From Bradyrhizobium sp. URHD0069 (GTDB taxonomy: Bacteria > Pseudomonadota > Alphaproteobacteria > Rhizobiales > Xanthobacteraceae), in contig NZ_JNIJ01000009.1 of assembly GCF_000701345.1 (NCBI RefSeq), positions 62,001 through 126,000 of the forward strand: DNA of 64,000 nt, given 5' to 3'. A program made the position numbers and the translations under genes. Shown here piece by piece: positions 50,433 through 59,694 of the stretch (its first letter is position 1; each line of letters opens with the position of its first letter). Below the pieces are notes generated by a model. That model was not told the origin of the DNA. It saw nothing but the letters and a program-made list of their open reading frames with translations, and searched no databases.

Positions 50433-52439
50433 TTATCTCTCGCGCAAACTCTCCTGTTTGTAGCGAAGGAGCGGGGACAGAAGGTAACTAATGATACGGC
50501 GCGAGCCGTTCTTGATTTCGACGGTTACCGCCATTCCGGGCGAAAGATTGACGCGCTTATTCTCGATCTCCATTTGGCTGCGATCGACCGAGATGCGTGC
50601 GGCATAGAGCAATTCCTGACCTTTCGGCTCACTGCTGCTTGTTTCTGCACCTGGGGTCGGGTCGTTCGCTGTGTCCCGCGGCTTGTCGCGGGTAATAGCG
50701 TCTTGGGAAATGCTGAGAACTTTGCCTTGCAGCAGGCCATATCTCGTGAAATTGAACGTGTCGACCTTGATCGCCGCGTCTTGGCCAGGCTCAACGAAGC
50801 CGATGTCCCGGTTCGAGACCATGGCCTCGATCTCAAGCCGACTCTCGCTTGGCACGATGAGCATGAGCATCTGCGCCGGCGTCACCACGCCACCGATTGT
50901 GTGGACCGCAAGCTGCTGGACCATGCCATCGATCGGTGCCGTCAGTCTTTGCAGACTGGTGCGTTGTTCCGCCTTGATGATGTCCTGCGTCAGTCCTGCC
51001 GCCTTCTCCTCTCCCTTGGCCAGATCGTCGAACAGTCCGCGCTCGTACTCGGCCACTGCCTTCGCCCGTGTCTCCATCAGGACAGAAATCGCAGCATCGG
51101 CCTCACTGGATCGGCTCTGCTGGACAAGGATTTCCTGCTGCTGTCCAACAAAGTCCTGCAACTCGGTCAGGTAGGTGAGTTTGGACCCTAATTCCTTTTG
51201 GAAGAGCTGTTGGCGAATTTCGACCCGCTGCTGCAGTGGCGCAAGAGTTGCTTTGAGCTTCTCCATCGAGGCTGCAAACGTGGCGCGTTCAGCTTCCTTT
51301 TGCTTGACCTGCTGGTCTATCGCCGCAAGCTTGGCATCTTGTTCGGCGGTTTGGCTGATCAGGAACCGGCGGTGCATCTCGATTTGGGTGGAGGTCGCGT
51401 CGGCAGGCGGTATGAAAGCTGCCAGCGGATCGCCTTTTCCGGTCAATGCCGCCTTCAGCCGTGCGACCTCGAGCTGAGTTGCCAACAGGTCGCCCTTCAA
51501 ATGCCCGAGCTCGGCCGCGCTCATAGTTGTATCGAGCTCGATCAGTACATCGCCGCTTTTAACAGCTTGTCCGTCGTGAACCTTGATTGAGCGGACGACT
51601 CCCGTCTCGAACGGCTGGATAGTCTTGGTGCGACCGCTCGGAATGAGTTTGCCTGGGGCGATGGCGACGATGTCGACTGTTCCGAAGCATGCCCAAGCTA
51701 GCGCAATGCCGAAGACGGCGATGACGCTGAACGCTGTCGCGCGTCCAAGCGGCGAGGGCGGAGTGTCGACGATCTCGAGGGCGGCCGGCAGAAAGGCGAG
51801 CTCGTCGAGACGACGGCGCCCATCGTCGGGCTTGAGACCGGCGACGGCCCGTCTGACTTTGCGGGCATGATCGGCAAAATCGATAATCCCGGTGCCGCCC
51901 CCAGTTGCGCCCAACGGCGTATCCTTTTGCACCGTCGGCCTGATAGCGTTCGCATGCGTGATTGAGGTCCTGCCGAACCGCCGTAACCGAGTAGCAAGGG
52001 TGCTACGCTTTCTCATCCAAACAAGCCGGCCGTCCCATGCCGCTTCGAATTCGGCCCGCGTCATAAGGGTTGACTGGTCGGCACGCGGCTCGAGAACCAC
52101 AGCCGTTTCGTCAGTGACTTTTCCGAGTAACAAGAAGCTTCCGTTACGAAGGGTGGCGATTGCCGGCAAGGGACAGCCTGGAAGCCGCTCCCAAGTTGAC
52201 TTCGAGCAACGGGCCGCAAGGCCGGCCTTCCTGGCGTAGCTGACCATTTCCTTGACGCCCACAGCAGGGGAGCCCACAGCTCGACGGAGCTGCTCAGGTT
52301 CGATGCCAATGCCGAGTAGGCGAAGCAATACTTCCAGGACGAAAAATCCCGGATCGTCGGTCAACGCCTTAGCCTTTGCCTTCATTGCCCTTAGCCTTTC
52401 ATGGGGTGCGAACGTGGCCCGTGGGGTCGTGGGTGTCAC
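50433..52439 (-). CDS. Type I secretion adaptor (HlyD family) with N-terminal C39-like domain fusion
   Basis: This is a periplasmic adaptor for a type I secretion system. The HlyD part begins near residue 234 with the membrane helix (TAFSVIAVFGIALAWACFGT), a lipoyl half (GVVRSIKVHDGQAVKSGDVL), a long coiled coil (about 295-450) and the RTX-adaptor end (GMAVTVEIKNGSRRIISYLL). Unusually, residues 29 to about 150 form a C39-peptidase-like domain (DPGFFVLEVLLRLLGIGIEP, PLPAIATLRNGSFLLLGKV) homologous to the N-terminus of the partner ABC protein, with no catalytic Cys. The gene overlaps the ABC gene's stop by 4 bp. Its normal relatives are about 440 residues; this is 668. Confidence 0.88.
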   Translation of the reverse strand: MTPTTPRATFAPHERLRAMKAKAKALTDDPGFFVLEVLLRLLGIGIEPEQLRRAVGSPAVGVKEMVSYARKAGLAARCSKSTWERLPGCPLPAIATLRNGSFLLLGKVTDETAVVLEPRADQSTLMTRAEFEAAWDGRLVWMRKRSTLATRLRRFGRTSITHANAIRPTVQKDTPLGATGGGTGIIDFADHARKVRRAVAGLKPDDGRRRLDELAFLPAALEIVDTPPSPLGRATAFSVIAVFGIALAWACFGTVDIVAIAPGKLIPSGRTKTIQPFETGVVRSIKVHDGQAVKSGDVLIELDTTMSAAELGHLKGDLLATQLEVARLKAALTGKGDPLAAFIPPADATSTQIEMHRRFLISQTAEQDAKLAAIDQQVKQKEAERATFAASMEKLKATLAPLQQRVEIRQQLFQKELGSKLTYLTELQDFVGQQQEILVQQSRSSEADAAISVLMETRAKAVAEYERGLFDDLAKGEEKAAGLTQDIIKAEQRTSLQRLTAPIDGMVQQLAVHTIGGVVTPAQMLMLIVPSESRLEIEAMVSNRDIGFVEPGQDAAIKVDTFNFTRYGLLQGKVLSISQDAITRDKPRDTANDPTPGAETSSSEPKGQELLYAARISVDRSQMEIENKRVNLSPGMAVTVEIKNGSRRIISYLLSPLLRYKQESLRER

Positions 52440-54559
52440 GACTGGTGTTCATGCAGGCCTGCCTGGAGGCGATACAGCGTTGCGTACCGCCCGTCAGATT
52501 TGATCAGGTCGTGATGAGAGCCATCCTCGATCAGACGACCGCGCTCGATGGTGATTACGCGATCTGCGATTCGCAGCGCCGAGAGTCGATGCGCGATGAT
52601 AAATACGGTCCGCCCCTGGGACATCTGCACCATATTTTGCTGCACGATGCGTTCGCTTTCGTAGTCGAGCGCACTCGTGGCCTCGTCGAAAATGAGTATT
52701 CGGGGATCGGAGATCAGCGCGCGAGCGATAGCGATGCGTTGGCGCTGTCCGCCCGACAGGCCGCTGCCCCGCTCGCCGACAACGGTGTCATACCCCTCCG
52801 GGAGTTTGAGGATGAAATCGTGAGCGCCAGCCAGCCTTGCGGCCGCGATGACGGTTTCGGCTGGCACCGCAGGATCTACCAGAGCTATGTTGTCTCGGAT
52901 CGAGCAGTTGAACAGCACGCTGTCTTGAAGGACGACCCCAATCTGGCGGCGTAACCGAGCCGGATCGACTTGGGTTATATCGACTCCGTCGATCAGCACG
53001 CGCCCGCTTTCGGGCAGGTAGAGGCGCTGCACAAGTTTGGCGAGAGTGCTCTTGCCCGATCCGGAGGTTCCTACGATTCCGATCACTTGGCCGGCCGGCA
53101 CCTCCAGATTGATGTCGTGCAGAATTTCCGGGCCGTCGATGCGATAGCGGAAGCTGACGTGTTCGAAGCTGATGTCACCGCGGATCGCGGCGAGCGCCAT
53201 TCTGCCGGGATTGTAGACCGGCTCGGGCGCGGTATTGAGGATATCGCCAAGCCGGGCGACCGACAGGCGCGCCTGATGAAAATCCTGCCAGGTTTGCGCC
53301 AGCCGTAGCACGGGAGCACTGACGCGGCCTGCCAGCAAATTGAACGCGATGAGCTCGCCGACCGAGAGCTCGCCGTTGATGACGAGCTTCGCCCCGAAAT
53401 ACAAAATCGCCGCGCTAACCAGCTTACTTACGAACTGAACGATTTGGCTCGCCACATTTCCCAAATTGGTGACCCGGAAGCTGGCAGCAACATAGCCGGC
53501 CAGTTGTTCCTCCCAGCGCCGCTGCATCTGCGGCTCAACCGCCATTGCCTTGAGCGTCTCGATCCCGGACACGCTCTCGACCAAAAAAGCCTGGTTCTCT
53601 GCGCCGCGCTTGAACTTCTCGTCCAGACGCTGCTGGAACAGCGGCGTCGCGCCGGCGGATATCCCGACATAGAATGGAAACGAAGCGAGGACGATCCAGG
53701 TCAACAGCGGCGAGTAGAAGAACAGCACCGCGATGAAGATCACCGTAAAGAACAGGTCGATCACCAGGGTCAGCCCCGAACTGGTCAGGAAATTACGGAT
53801 GTTTTCGAGTTCGCGCACACGGGCGACTGAATCACCAACCCGTCTCGCCTGGAAATAGCCGATCGGCAGTGCGAGCAGATGTCTAAACAGCCGGGCGCCG
53901 AGCTCCACGTCGATACGATTGGTCGTGTGGGAAAACAGATAGGTACGCAGGACGCCAAGGATTGTTTCGAAGAGGGCGATTGCGACAAGGCCGACCGCAA
54001 GCACTTGCAGTGTGCTCAGGCTGCGGTGCACAAGCACCTTGTCGACAACGACCTGGAAAAACAACGGTGAGACCAAGGCAAAGAGCTGAAGAAAGAACGA
54101 AGCAACAAGGACCTCGCCCAAAAGCCGCCTGTACTTGTGGACCGCACCAAGAAACCAGGTAATGTTGAACTGGCGAGACAAGTCGGTGAGGCTGGCCCGC
54201 TTCGTCATCAGCAGGACCCGGCCGTCCCACACGGCTTCCAGCTCGGCCTGCGCCATCACGACCGGTCGTGGGTGGCCCGGCTCGAGTACGATGACCTTAT
54301 CCTCGCCCGCCTTGCCGAGCAGCAAAAAGCCTCCGTCCCGCAAGGCGGCTAGCGCAGGCATTGGCGTACCGGCGAGCCGAGCCCAGTTCGTCGAGGAGAC
54401 GCGGGCCTTCAACCCGAGCGCCTTCGCACAGCGGAGCATCTCGGGCAGGCCGATTGGTACGCCGCCAAACTGATGACGAATCTGTTCAGGATTGACCCCG
54501 AGTCCCTGGAATCGGAGCATCATCACCAGCGCGATAAGGCCGGGATCAGCTAATGACAA
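52436..54559 (-). CDS. Type I secretion ABC transporter (HlyB-like)
   Basis: This exports a protein without a Sec signal across both membranes with the HlyD-like partner. Residues 1-128 are a C39-like domain lacking the catalytic Cys (start DPGLIALVMMLRFQGLGVNP), typical of RTX-type exporters. The transmembrane part (about 140-430) is followed by the ATPase: Walker A GTSGSGKST, signature LSGGQRQRIAIARAL, Walker B ILIFDEATSALD and IIAHRL. The start is a TTG at 54559; an ATG just upstream opens only a 10-codon frame. Cargo is unknown; the signal-less surface proteins at 23-27 kb are possible candidates. Confidence 0.9.
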   Translation of the reverse strand: MSLADPGLIALVMMLRFQGLGVNPEQIRHQFGGVPIGLPEMLRCAKALGLKARVSSTNWARLAGTPMPALAALRDGGFLLLGKAGEDKVIVLEPGHPRPVVMAQAELEAVWDGRVLLMTKRASLTDLSRQFNITWFLGAVHKYRRLLGEVLVASFFLQLFALVSPLFFQVVVDKVLVHRSLSTLQVLAVGLVAIALFETILGVLRTYLFSHTTNRIDVELGARLFRHLLALPIGYFQARRVGDSVARVRELENIRNFLTSSGLTLVIDLFFTVIFIAVLFFYSPLLTWIVLASFPFYVGISAGATPLFQQRLDEKFKRGAENQAFLVESVSGIETLKAMAVEPQMQRRWEEQLAGYVAASFRVTNLGNVASQIVQFVSKLVSAAILYFGAKLVINGELSVGELIAFNLLAGRVSAPVLRLAQTWQDFHQARLSVARLGDILNTAPEPVYNPGRMALAAIRGDISFEHVSFRYRIDGPEILHDINLEVPAGQVIGIVGTSGSGKSTLAKLVQRLYLPESGRVLIDGVDITQVDPARLRRQIGVVLQDSVLFNCSIRDNIALVDPAVPAETVIAAARLAGAHDFILKLPEGYDTVVGERGSGLSGGQRQRIAIARALISDPRILIFDEATSALDYESERIVQQNMVQMSQGRTVFIIAHRLSALRIADRVITIERGRLIEDGSHHDLIKSDGRYATLYRLQAGLHEHQS

Positions 54560-55023
54560 GTTGGTACGCGGCGCTCATGCACTGCCCTTTCCCCTGTTAC
54601 ACTAAATGCTTGCCGCCGAGATTCAGCCCAAATGGAATCTGCCACAGGGATGGCATCTCCACTGACGCTTGGCGACGATGAATTCTGCCGATTTTTGAAG
54701 GCGTGACCGAATCAGTGCACACCGATGCAGCTCGGACCTGCGCGGAGACGCTGAAGCCCGAGGAGGCGGTACCATTTCGTCTGAACAAGGCCAGACTTTG
54801 GCAAAGCCGCGGCTCGTCGAGCCGATACTTAAAAAGTGAACCAATCGTTCTTGCTTGAAATATTCATTCAGCCGGATGATGATTTTGTGTTCAGCGGAGA
54901 ACATCGACGGCTGCCACACAGAGCGATTACGCCGGCGTGTGATGAAGCGTCGCCAGGCATAACGCAGCGTCCATTGTACGCGACTGGCGCCCCCGAAGTG
55001 ACTGGCTCTAGAAGTGACTGGCT
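54560..55023. other. Intergenic region before secretion operon
   Basis: This 464-bp region lies upstream of the leftward secretion operon. It contains a 63-codon rightward frame with no family resemblance. A tandem 16-bp repeat crosses its right edge. The promoter of the secretion operon should be here; no TTGA-N6-TCAA palindrome was seen. Confidence 0.4.
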
Positions 55024-55026
55024 TTA
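54995..55026. repeat. Two-copy 16-bp tandem repeat over a stop codon
   Basis: GAAGTGACTGGCTCTA (54995-55010) and GAAGTGACTGGCTTTA (55011-55026) lie head-to-tail with one mismatch. The second copy covers the stop codon of the radical SAM gene. Confidence 0.75.
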
Positions 55027-56157
55027 GTTGTTCACGAAAGTCTTTAGCGGATAATGCTCGTCCGGCGTTTGACGCCCCTTGATCAATCGCCCCTTGACGG
55101 TCTTTTCCAGGTAGGACTCGCGTCTCACCATAGGCGAGGGCTTCACGTCCGAATAATTGATGTAGCTGTCGAAGCAGATCTTCTTGCCGATCGATACCTT
55201 CAGCTTGTTCTTCAGGACCCACAACATCGGCTCGGTCTTGGGCAGCTGGGGTACTATATTCGAGCGCATTGCGGTGCGAGCCGTCGTGACCATCCAGCAA
55301 TTCTGGTCACAGGTCGCGACCTTCCGCCGAGTCCGTTGAGAAACCTCGCTGTTGATGATTTCGTCCCACGACTGTCGAGCGAGATTGCCCATGGGCAGGT
55401 CAGACCGTACGTTGCAGGCCCAAACGTCCGACCATGGATCGATGAATGCGAAGTCCTTTCCAGCGGTGCAAGGGATCAGACGATCGTGGCCGAGAATCTT
55501 TTCGATAAGGCCGAGATTCAAGTAGGCACGAAACCAGTTCTTCGGTTTGGAACTCCGCAACATCGCTTCGATGAGTCCCTCCACCTTCCGGGCAACGACT
55601 TTACGTTCGTAAAAATAGTTGTCGTTTTTGTAAAACTGCCAAGCATTGTGAAGCGCGGACGTTGCAAGCTCGTACCCTTCTTTTTTGGCAAACTCGTAGA
55701 CGCTGACAAGTTGGTCGACATTCTCGTCCTGGATGACCATTGCGAAGCCGAGATCAGTGCCGCCAGCCTCCTTCAGCATACGCAAACCGGCAACCTTGGT
55801 GGCATAGCCGCCCTTCTCGCCCCGGATTGCGTCATTTGTTGCCTGGTTACCCTCCAGGGAAAAACGAACCTTGATATTGGGATGCTTCTTGATGATCGGA
55901 ACCAACCGCTCTGGATGCAGTCCGTTCGAGGAGATCTCCATGACCCTGGCTTTTGGATGGAGAAGATCGGCAATCTCGCCAAGGTCCTTGCGAAGCGTTG
56001 GTTCACCACCGGACACGTTGAGGTTATCGAAGCCGGCCGGCAGCTTCGACAGCGTCTCAAGTGAAACCTCTTCCTTCGGATCGGTCGGATTCTTCCAGAT
56101 GTAGCACATTTGGCATTTTGAATTGCATCGGAAAGTCGAGATGACTGTGAGATCCAT
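55024..56157 (-). CDS. Radical SAM protein with SPASM/Twitch-like C-terminal cysteines
   Basis: This is a radical SAM enzyme of 377 residues. The cluster motif is Cys11-x3-Cys15-x2-Cys18 (FRCNSKCQMCYIW), followed by NVSGGEPTLRKDL and EISSNGLHPERL. C-terminal cysteines in LIPCTAGKDFAFIDPWSDVW, ACN and CDQNCWMV suggest an auxiliary cluster of SPASM/Twitch type. The ATG at 56157 is used, 1 nt after the stop of the glycosyltransferase gene, so both are co-translated. Family members modify peptides or sugars. Pairing with a glycosyltransferase inside a polysaccharide cluster suggests a sugar or lipid carrier substrate, but this is inference. Confidence 0.85.
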   Translation of the reverse strand: MDLTVISTFRCNSKCQMCYIWKNPTDPKEEVSLETLSKLPAGFDNLNVSGGEPTLRKDLGEIADLLHPKARVMEISSNGLHPERLVPIIKKHPNIKVRFSLEGNQATNDAIRGEKGGYATKVAGLRMLKEAGGTDLGFAMVIQDENVDQLVSVYEFAKKEGYELATSALHNAWQFYKNDNYFYERKVVARKVEGLIEAMLRSSKPKNWFRAYLNLGLIEKILGHDRLIPCTAGKDFAFIDPWSDVWACNVRSDLPMGNLARQSWDEIINSEVSQRTRRKVATCDQNCWMVTTARTAMRSNIVPQLPKTEPMLWVLKNKLKVSIGKKICFDSYINYSDVKPSPMVRRESYLEKTVKGRLIKGRQTPDEHYPLKTFVNN

Positions 56158-56158
56158 T

Positions 56159-57421
56159 TTACAATCCAATCTTGCTGGGCGATCTGGTGTTTGCGGTCAG
56201 GCTCCGATAGAGCGAGAGAAGTGCTGCTCCATGTCTTTCGAGCGAATACTCCGTCTCTGCAATCCTTCGAGCCTGGCGGCCAAGTCTTCTTCGCAGATCG
56301 GAATCGCCCAACAGCAACCTGATGCAACTGGACAGTTGTTGCACGTCCTTGGATTCGAAGAGCAAGCCAGTTTCGCCATCCCTGACCAGTTCCGGTATTC
56401 CCCCTGTACGCGCCGCTATGACCGGCTTTGCATGTGCCATCGCTTCGAGTACCGAAAGCGGACAGTTTTCGCGCCATTCGGAGGGCACGACGACGACAGA
56501 CGCTTTTCTGAGTGTGGTCTCGAGAGCCGTTCCTGTCAGATAGCCCGTGAATTCGGCTAACGGGAAACGCGACCGAAGATCTTCCAGCAGCGGTCCCGAT
56601 CCGGCGACGACAAGCCGCCATGCCGCGTTGTCTGCCGCATGCGCCCGCAACAGGGTCTCAACCCCTTTTTCCTGTGAAAGGCGGCCGAGATAGAGAGCAT
56701 AGCCTTCGTCAAGCTCTGACACTTCGATGCGGGAGGTGTCGACGCCGTTCGGGATATGGATTACCTTGTCCTTACCGAGGCGACCGACGACGGCGTCCTG
56801 CATGAGTCGGCTAGGGGCGATGAACTTGTCCACCCGTTGATAGCTGCGAGCCGCCGCATGATAGCGAGCTTCGGCCCAAAGCAGCGCGCTCCGCCCGATC
56901 GAACCATCGGCGCAGCGTTGCATGAGCAACGCCTCGAAGCTGCCTTCGGCGCACTTCGTGCACACTTTGCCGTTCCAGAGCTGGCTGTAAACCGGGCACA
57001 CCGGCTTAAAGTCGTGAAGGGTGAGAACGACTGGAATCTTCTGCCGCGCAGCCGCGTTGATAATGGACGGTGTCAGCTGGTGGTAGATGTTATGGCAATG
57101 CAGTAGGTCCGCCTTTTCATCGCGGATCAGATTGGTAATCTGCTTCACCGCTTCCCGCGAACGAATGAACGACAGCGCCGATCTGACTTGACTAGCTCGC
57201 GAGTTCGATCGGTAATCTTTTTGCGAGACGAAATAGGATTCGTACTTCGACGGAAAATTACGCGGGTCATGCATGGAGAACTCGATAACGTCGAGTTCGT
57301 ACTTCCTCATTAGCTGCATTTCGTCGAACATGACAGCCTCAGAGCCGCCGTTCAAAAAGAAGAATTTGTTGGCAAACAGGATCTTCAAGGCCGATTGTTT
57401 TGGCGAGGTGGCCGCCTTCAT
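56159..57421 (-). CDS. Glycosyltransferase family 4
   Basis: This is a GT-B fold retaining transferase. It starts KILFANKFFFLNGGSEAVMF (the donor/acceptor-side Gly-rich loop), then DLLHCHNIYHQLTPSIINAA and VVLTLHDFKPVCPVYSQLWN, a Cys pair (KVCTKCAEGSF), the junction IPNGVDTSRIEV, and the nucleotide-sugar site ALYLGRLSQEKGVETLLRAH with EWRENCPLSVLEAMAHAKPV (E-x7-E). Starts at 57538 and 57421 are both in frame; I prefer 57421 because the first 39 codons are low-complexity. It is followed directly by the radical SAM gene. Confidence 0.88.
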   Translation of the reverse strand: MKAATSPKQSALKILFANKFFFLNGGSEAVMFDEMQLMRKYELDVIEFSMHDPRNFPSKYESYFVSQKDYRSNSRASQVRSALSFIRSREAVKQITNLIRDEKADLLHCHNIYHQLTPSIINAAARQKIPVVLTLHDFKPVCPVYSQLWNGKVCTKCAEGSFEALLMQRCADGSIGRSALLWAEARYHAAARSYQRVDKFIAPSRLMQDAVVGRLGKDKVIHIPNGVDTSRIEVSELDEGYALYLGRLSQEKGVETLLRAHAADNAAWRLVVAGSGPLLEDLRSRFPLAEFTGYLTGTALETTLRKASVVVVPSEWRENCPLSVLEAMAHAKPVIAARTGGIPELVRDGETGLLFESKDVQQLSSCIRLLLGDSDLRRRLGRQARRIAETEYSLERHGAALLSLYRSLTANTRSPSKIGL

Positions 57422-57701
57422 CTGTGTGCCTGCGGTTGGATCGGGGTGGCGTGCGCTCGACGCCAGACGCGGTCCTGCGTGGTGACGGGCGAGCCCGGCC
57501 ATTGCATCGATACCGCGATCGATCGACGGCTCGCTCATCGTTCTGATCCGATCGCCAACCCGAAGCTCGCCTCAATTCCGAACAGGCGATAGACCGAGCC
57601 GCCGGCTGCTCCATTGCACAGCACCCGCATCGCTTTCCCTTCGAGTTGGACGAAAACAAACGGCGAGTTTGGAAAGCCTATCTCGGCTCGGCATGACGAT
57701 A

Positions 57702-57715
57702 TTGACGGCCGTCAA
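57702..57715. promoter_or_regulatory. Perfect palindrome TTGACGGCCGTCAA (operator candidate)
   Basis: This site is fully palindromic over 14 bp. It lies in the 445-bp divergent region (57422-57866) between two glycosyltransferase genes: 280 bp before the leftward start used here (163 bp from the alternative start at 57538) and 151 bp before the rightward one. No gene is seen in that region. Confidence 0.75.
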
Positions 57716-57866
57716 GTTACGTCGCGAGCCGTCGTACAGGATAGTCCATGTCTACTGCGCTGGATGAGCATCAACCGGCAATAATCGACCGGCGGGAGCT
57801 CCTCCCACAATCACCCCGAGCTGCCTAGTGGCGATTATCAGCCAGGCGTTTTGCGGAGGACGTGAA

Positions 57867-59108
57867 ATGAGCAAGGGCGAGATCTATATTTTCGGATTTC
57901 GCGGCTTTCCGGGAGTCCAAGGCGGTGTCGAGACGCACGTCGAAAATCTCGCCCCGAAACTCGTCCACATTGGGCACCGCGTGACTGCCTGTTTGCGTTC
58001 GCCGTATGTCAGTCCGCAAGGTGGTAGGGAGTGGAGAGGAGTACGGCTGCTTCGGCTTTGGACCGTACGCAATATTTATCTTGAGGCGCTGCTACACTCG
58101 CTGATCTGCGCGCTGGTGGCAGGATTTCGCAGGCCGCAAGTCGTGCACATCCAAGGTATTGGCCCCGCTCTCGTTACACCACTGCTTCGCCTTCTCGGTT
58201 TGCGAGTTGTCGTCACCCATCATGGCGAGGACTACAACCGCGAGAAATGGGGTTGGGCGGCTCGCACTGTCCTGCGCCTCGGCGAGGCGCTGGGGATGCG
58301 CTTCGCGCATGAACGAATCGCCATTAGTCGCAGCATAGAGGCGCTGATCGCCACTAAGTACGGCAAGCCTTGCGTGGTTATTCCGAACGGGGTGGTCTTT
58401 CCAGATCTACCTCTGGAGAACGACAGGCTTGCTGACTTGGGTTTGGAGCCGGGTCGATACGTGTTGACAGTAGGACGGCTTGTTCCCGAGAAACGGCAAT
58501 TGGATCTCTTGCGCGCCTTCTCCGACGCCGAGCTAGAGGGCTGGAAGCTGGCAATCGTTGGTCGCATCGATCATAAGAACAAATATGCCGATCTTCTCGC
58601 TTCGGAGGCAGGCTTGACGGAAAACGTCGTCATGACGGGTTTTCAGAATGGCGAGTCTCTGCGTCAGCTTTACGCTCACGCCGGCTTGTTTGTCCTGCCT
58701 TCGTCGCACGAGGGCTTACCGATCGTACTCCTGGAGGCGCTGAGTTATGGATTGCCCGTGCTGGTCAGTGATATTCCGTCCAATATGGAAGTTGTGAGTG
58801 ATCCCGCGCACGTCTTCCGAGTAGGCGATATCCCGGAATTGAGCGCCAAAATATCTGCCTTGACCGATGTAAGATTGGACGCGACGGAGCGCGAGGCGGC
58901 AAGGCGCGATTGCGCCCGTCGCTATGATTGGGCCGAAATTGCCGAGAAGACCTCGGCAGCATACGAGGAACTCGTCGAGGCGAAGCGGGACGCCGTACTC
59001 GCGCGTTCGAATCCGACGCGGGGGCAAACAAAGCATGCTGAGCCGGTGTGGGATGATCTCAGGCGCTCGCTGCGTCCCGCCCGACATCGTCCGCCACAGC
59101 TACCGTGA
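57867..59108 (+). CDS. Glycosyltransferase family 4 (DUF1972-like N-terminus)
   Basis: This is a GT-B transferase of 413 residues. It starts GEIYIFGFRGFPGVQGGVET, a pattern typical of the rhamnosyl/glucosyl-transferase subgroup with DUF1972, then VVHIQGIGPALVTPLLRLLG, VVVTHHGEDYNREKWGW, IAISRSIEALIATKYGKPC, the junction IPNGVVFPDLP and the nucleotide-sugar site VLTVGRLVPEKRQLDLLRAF with SSHEGLPIVLLEALSYGLPV. The ATG at 57867 has GGAGG 7 nt before. The sugar is unknown. It is the last polysaccharide gene toward the right. Confidence 0.88.
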   Translation: MSKGEIYIFGFRGFPGVQGGVETHVENLAPKLVHIGHRVTACLRSPYVSPQGGREWRGVRLLRLWTVRNIYLEALLHSLICALVAGFRRPQVVHIQGIGPALVTPLLRLLGLRVVVTHHGEDYNREKWGWAARTVLRLGEALGMRFAHERIAISRSIEALIATKYGKPCVVIPNGVVFPDLPLENDRLADLGLEPGRYVLTVGRLVPEKRQLDLLRAFSDAELEGWKLAIVGRIDHKNKYADLLASEAGLTENVVMTGFQNGESLRQLYAHAGLFVLPSSHEGLPIVLLEALSYGLPVLVSDIPSNMEVVSDPAHVFRVGDIPELSAKISALTDVRLDATEREAARRDCARRYDWAEIAEKTSAAYEELVEAKRDAVLARSNPTRGQTKHAEPVWDDLRRSLRPARHRPPQLP

Positions 59109-59469
59109 ATTCCACGAAAATCCAGTTTCAGACAAAGCAGAGCACGCCCTATGTGGTCAGGGTGCGTCGCCCTGAAGAGTCGCCGGTTCTTGTTGCCGAT
59201 GTGCGCGAGATTTGCGGAGCTGCCACGCTTCCCGGGTACAACGGGAAAGCCTTTCGAGCGTCGTGATGTTGCTTGCATCCGTGGTTCATTTTGTCTTTTC
59301 GGACCGCGTTCATCTTCGAGCAGTTGATTTATGCGCCATCAGCGCAAGCAAGGGTCAATCACTGCGCGTGGCCATTTCAACGATCGGCGACGCTCACTAA
59401 ATGAGAAGCGCCGGGGAGTTCCCCTCGCACCGATTGCCGACGAAATCGATTTTGTGCGAATATGGACTT
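59109..59469. other. Intergenic region
   Basis: This 361-bp region follows the last glycosyltransferase. No supported gene, operator or terminator was recognised. Confidence 0.4.
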
Positions 59470-59694
59470 ATGAGTTCCAATATCGAGCCCCTCGCGCGAG
59501 CGATGACCGAACGCATTTGTCGGCGCAGCGGCATGTCGGAGACCGAAATATCGGGCTGGGTCGATCTTCACTGGCCATGCGCAGCCGCGATGCTTGAGGC
59601 TGGCGTCATGGACGAGGAGGGCGAATGGATTCCGGGGAAGGATATGCGGCGGGGAATTGAGGCTTATCGTGAACGAGTTCGAGAAGCGAGATAA
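59470..59694 (+). CDS. Small conserved hypothetical protein
   Basis: This 74-residue acidic/helical protein (PLARAMTERICRRSGMSETE, then VDLHWPCAAAMLEAGVMDEE) resembles short uncharacterised proteins found widely in Bradyrhizobium. It has no known domain. The ATG at 59470 is the likely start; the frame extends upstream to 59401 without support. Confidence 0.55.
   Translation: MSSNIEPLARAMTERICRRSGMSETEISGWVDLHWPCAAAMLEAGVMDEEGEWIPGKDMRRGIEAYRERVREAR

Noticed and set aside
54623..55300. 225-codon leftward frame overlapping the radical SAM gene
   Set aside because: Covers the 3' end of the radical SAM gene in another frame and has no domains.
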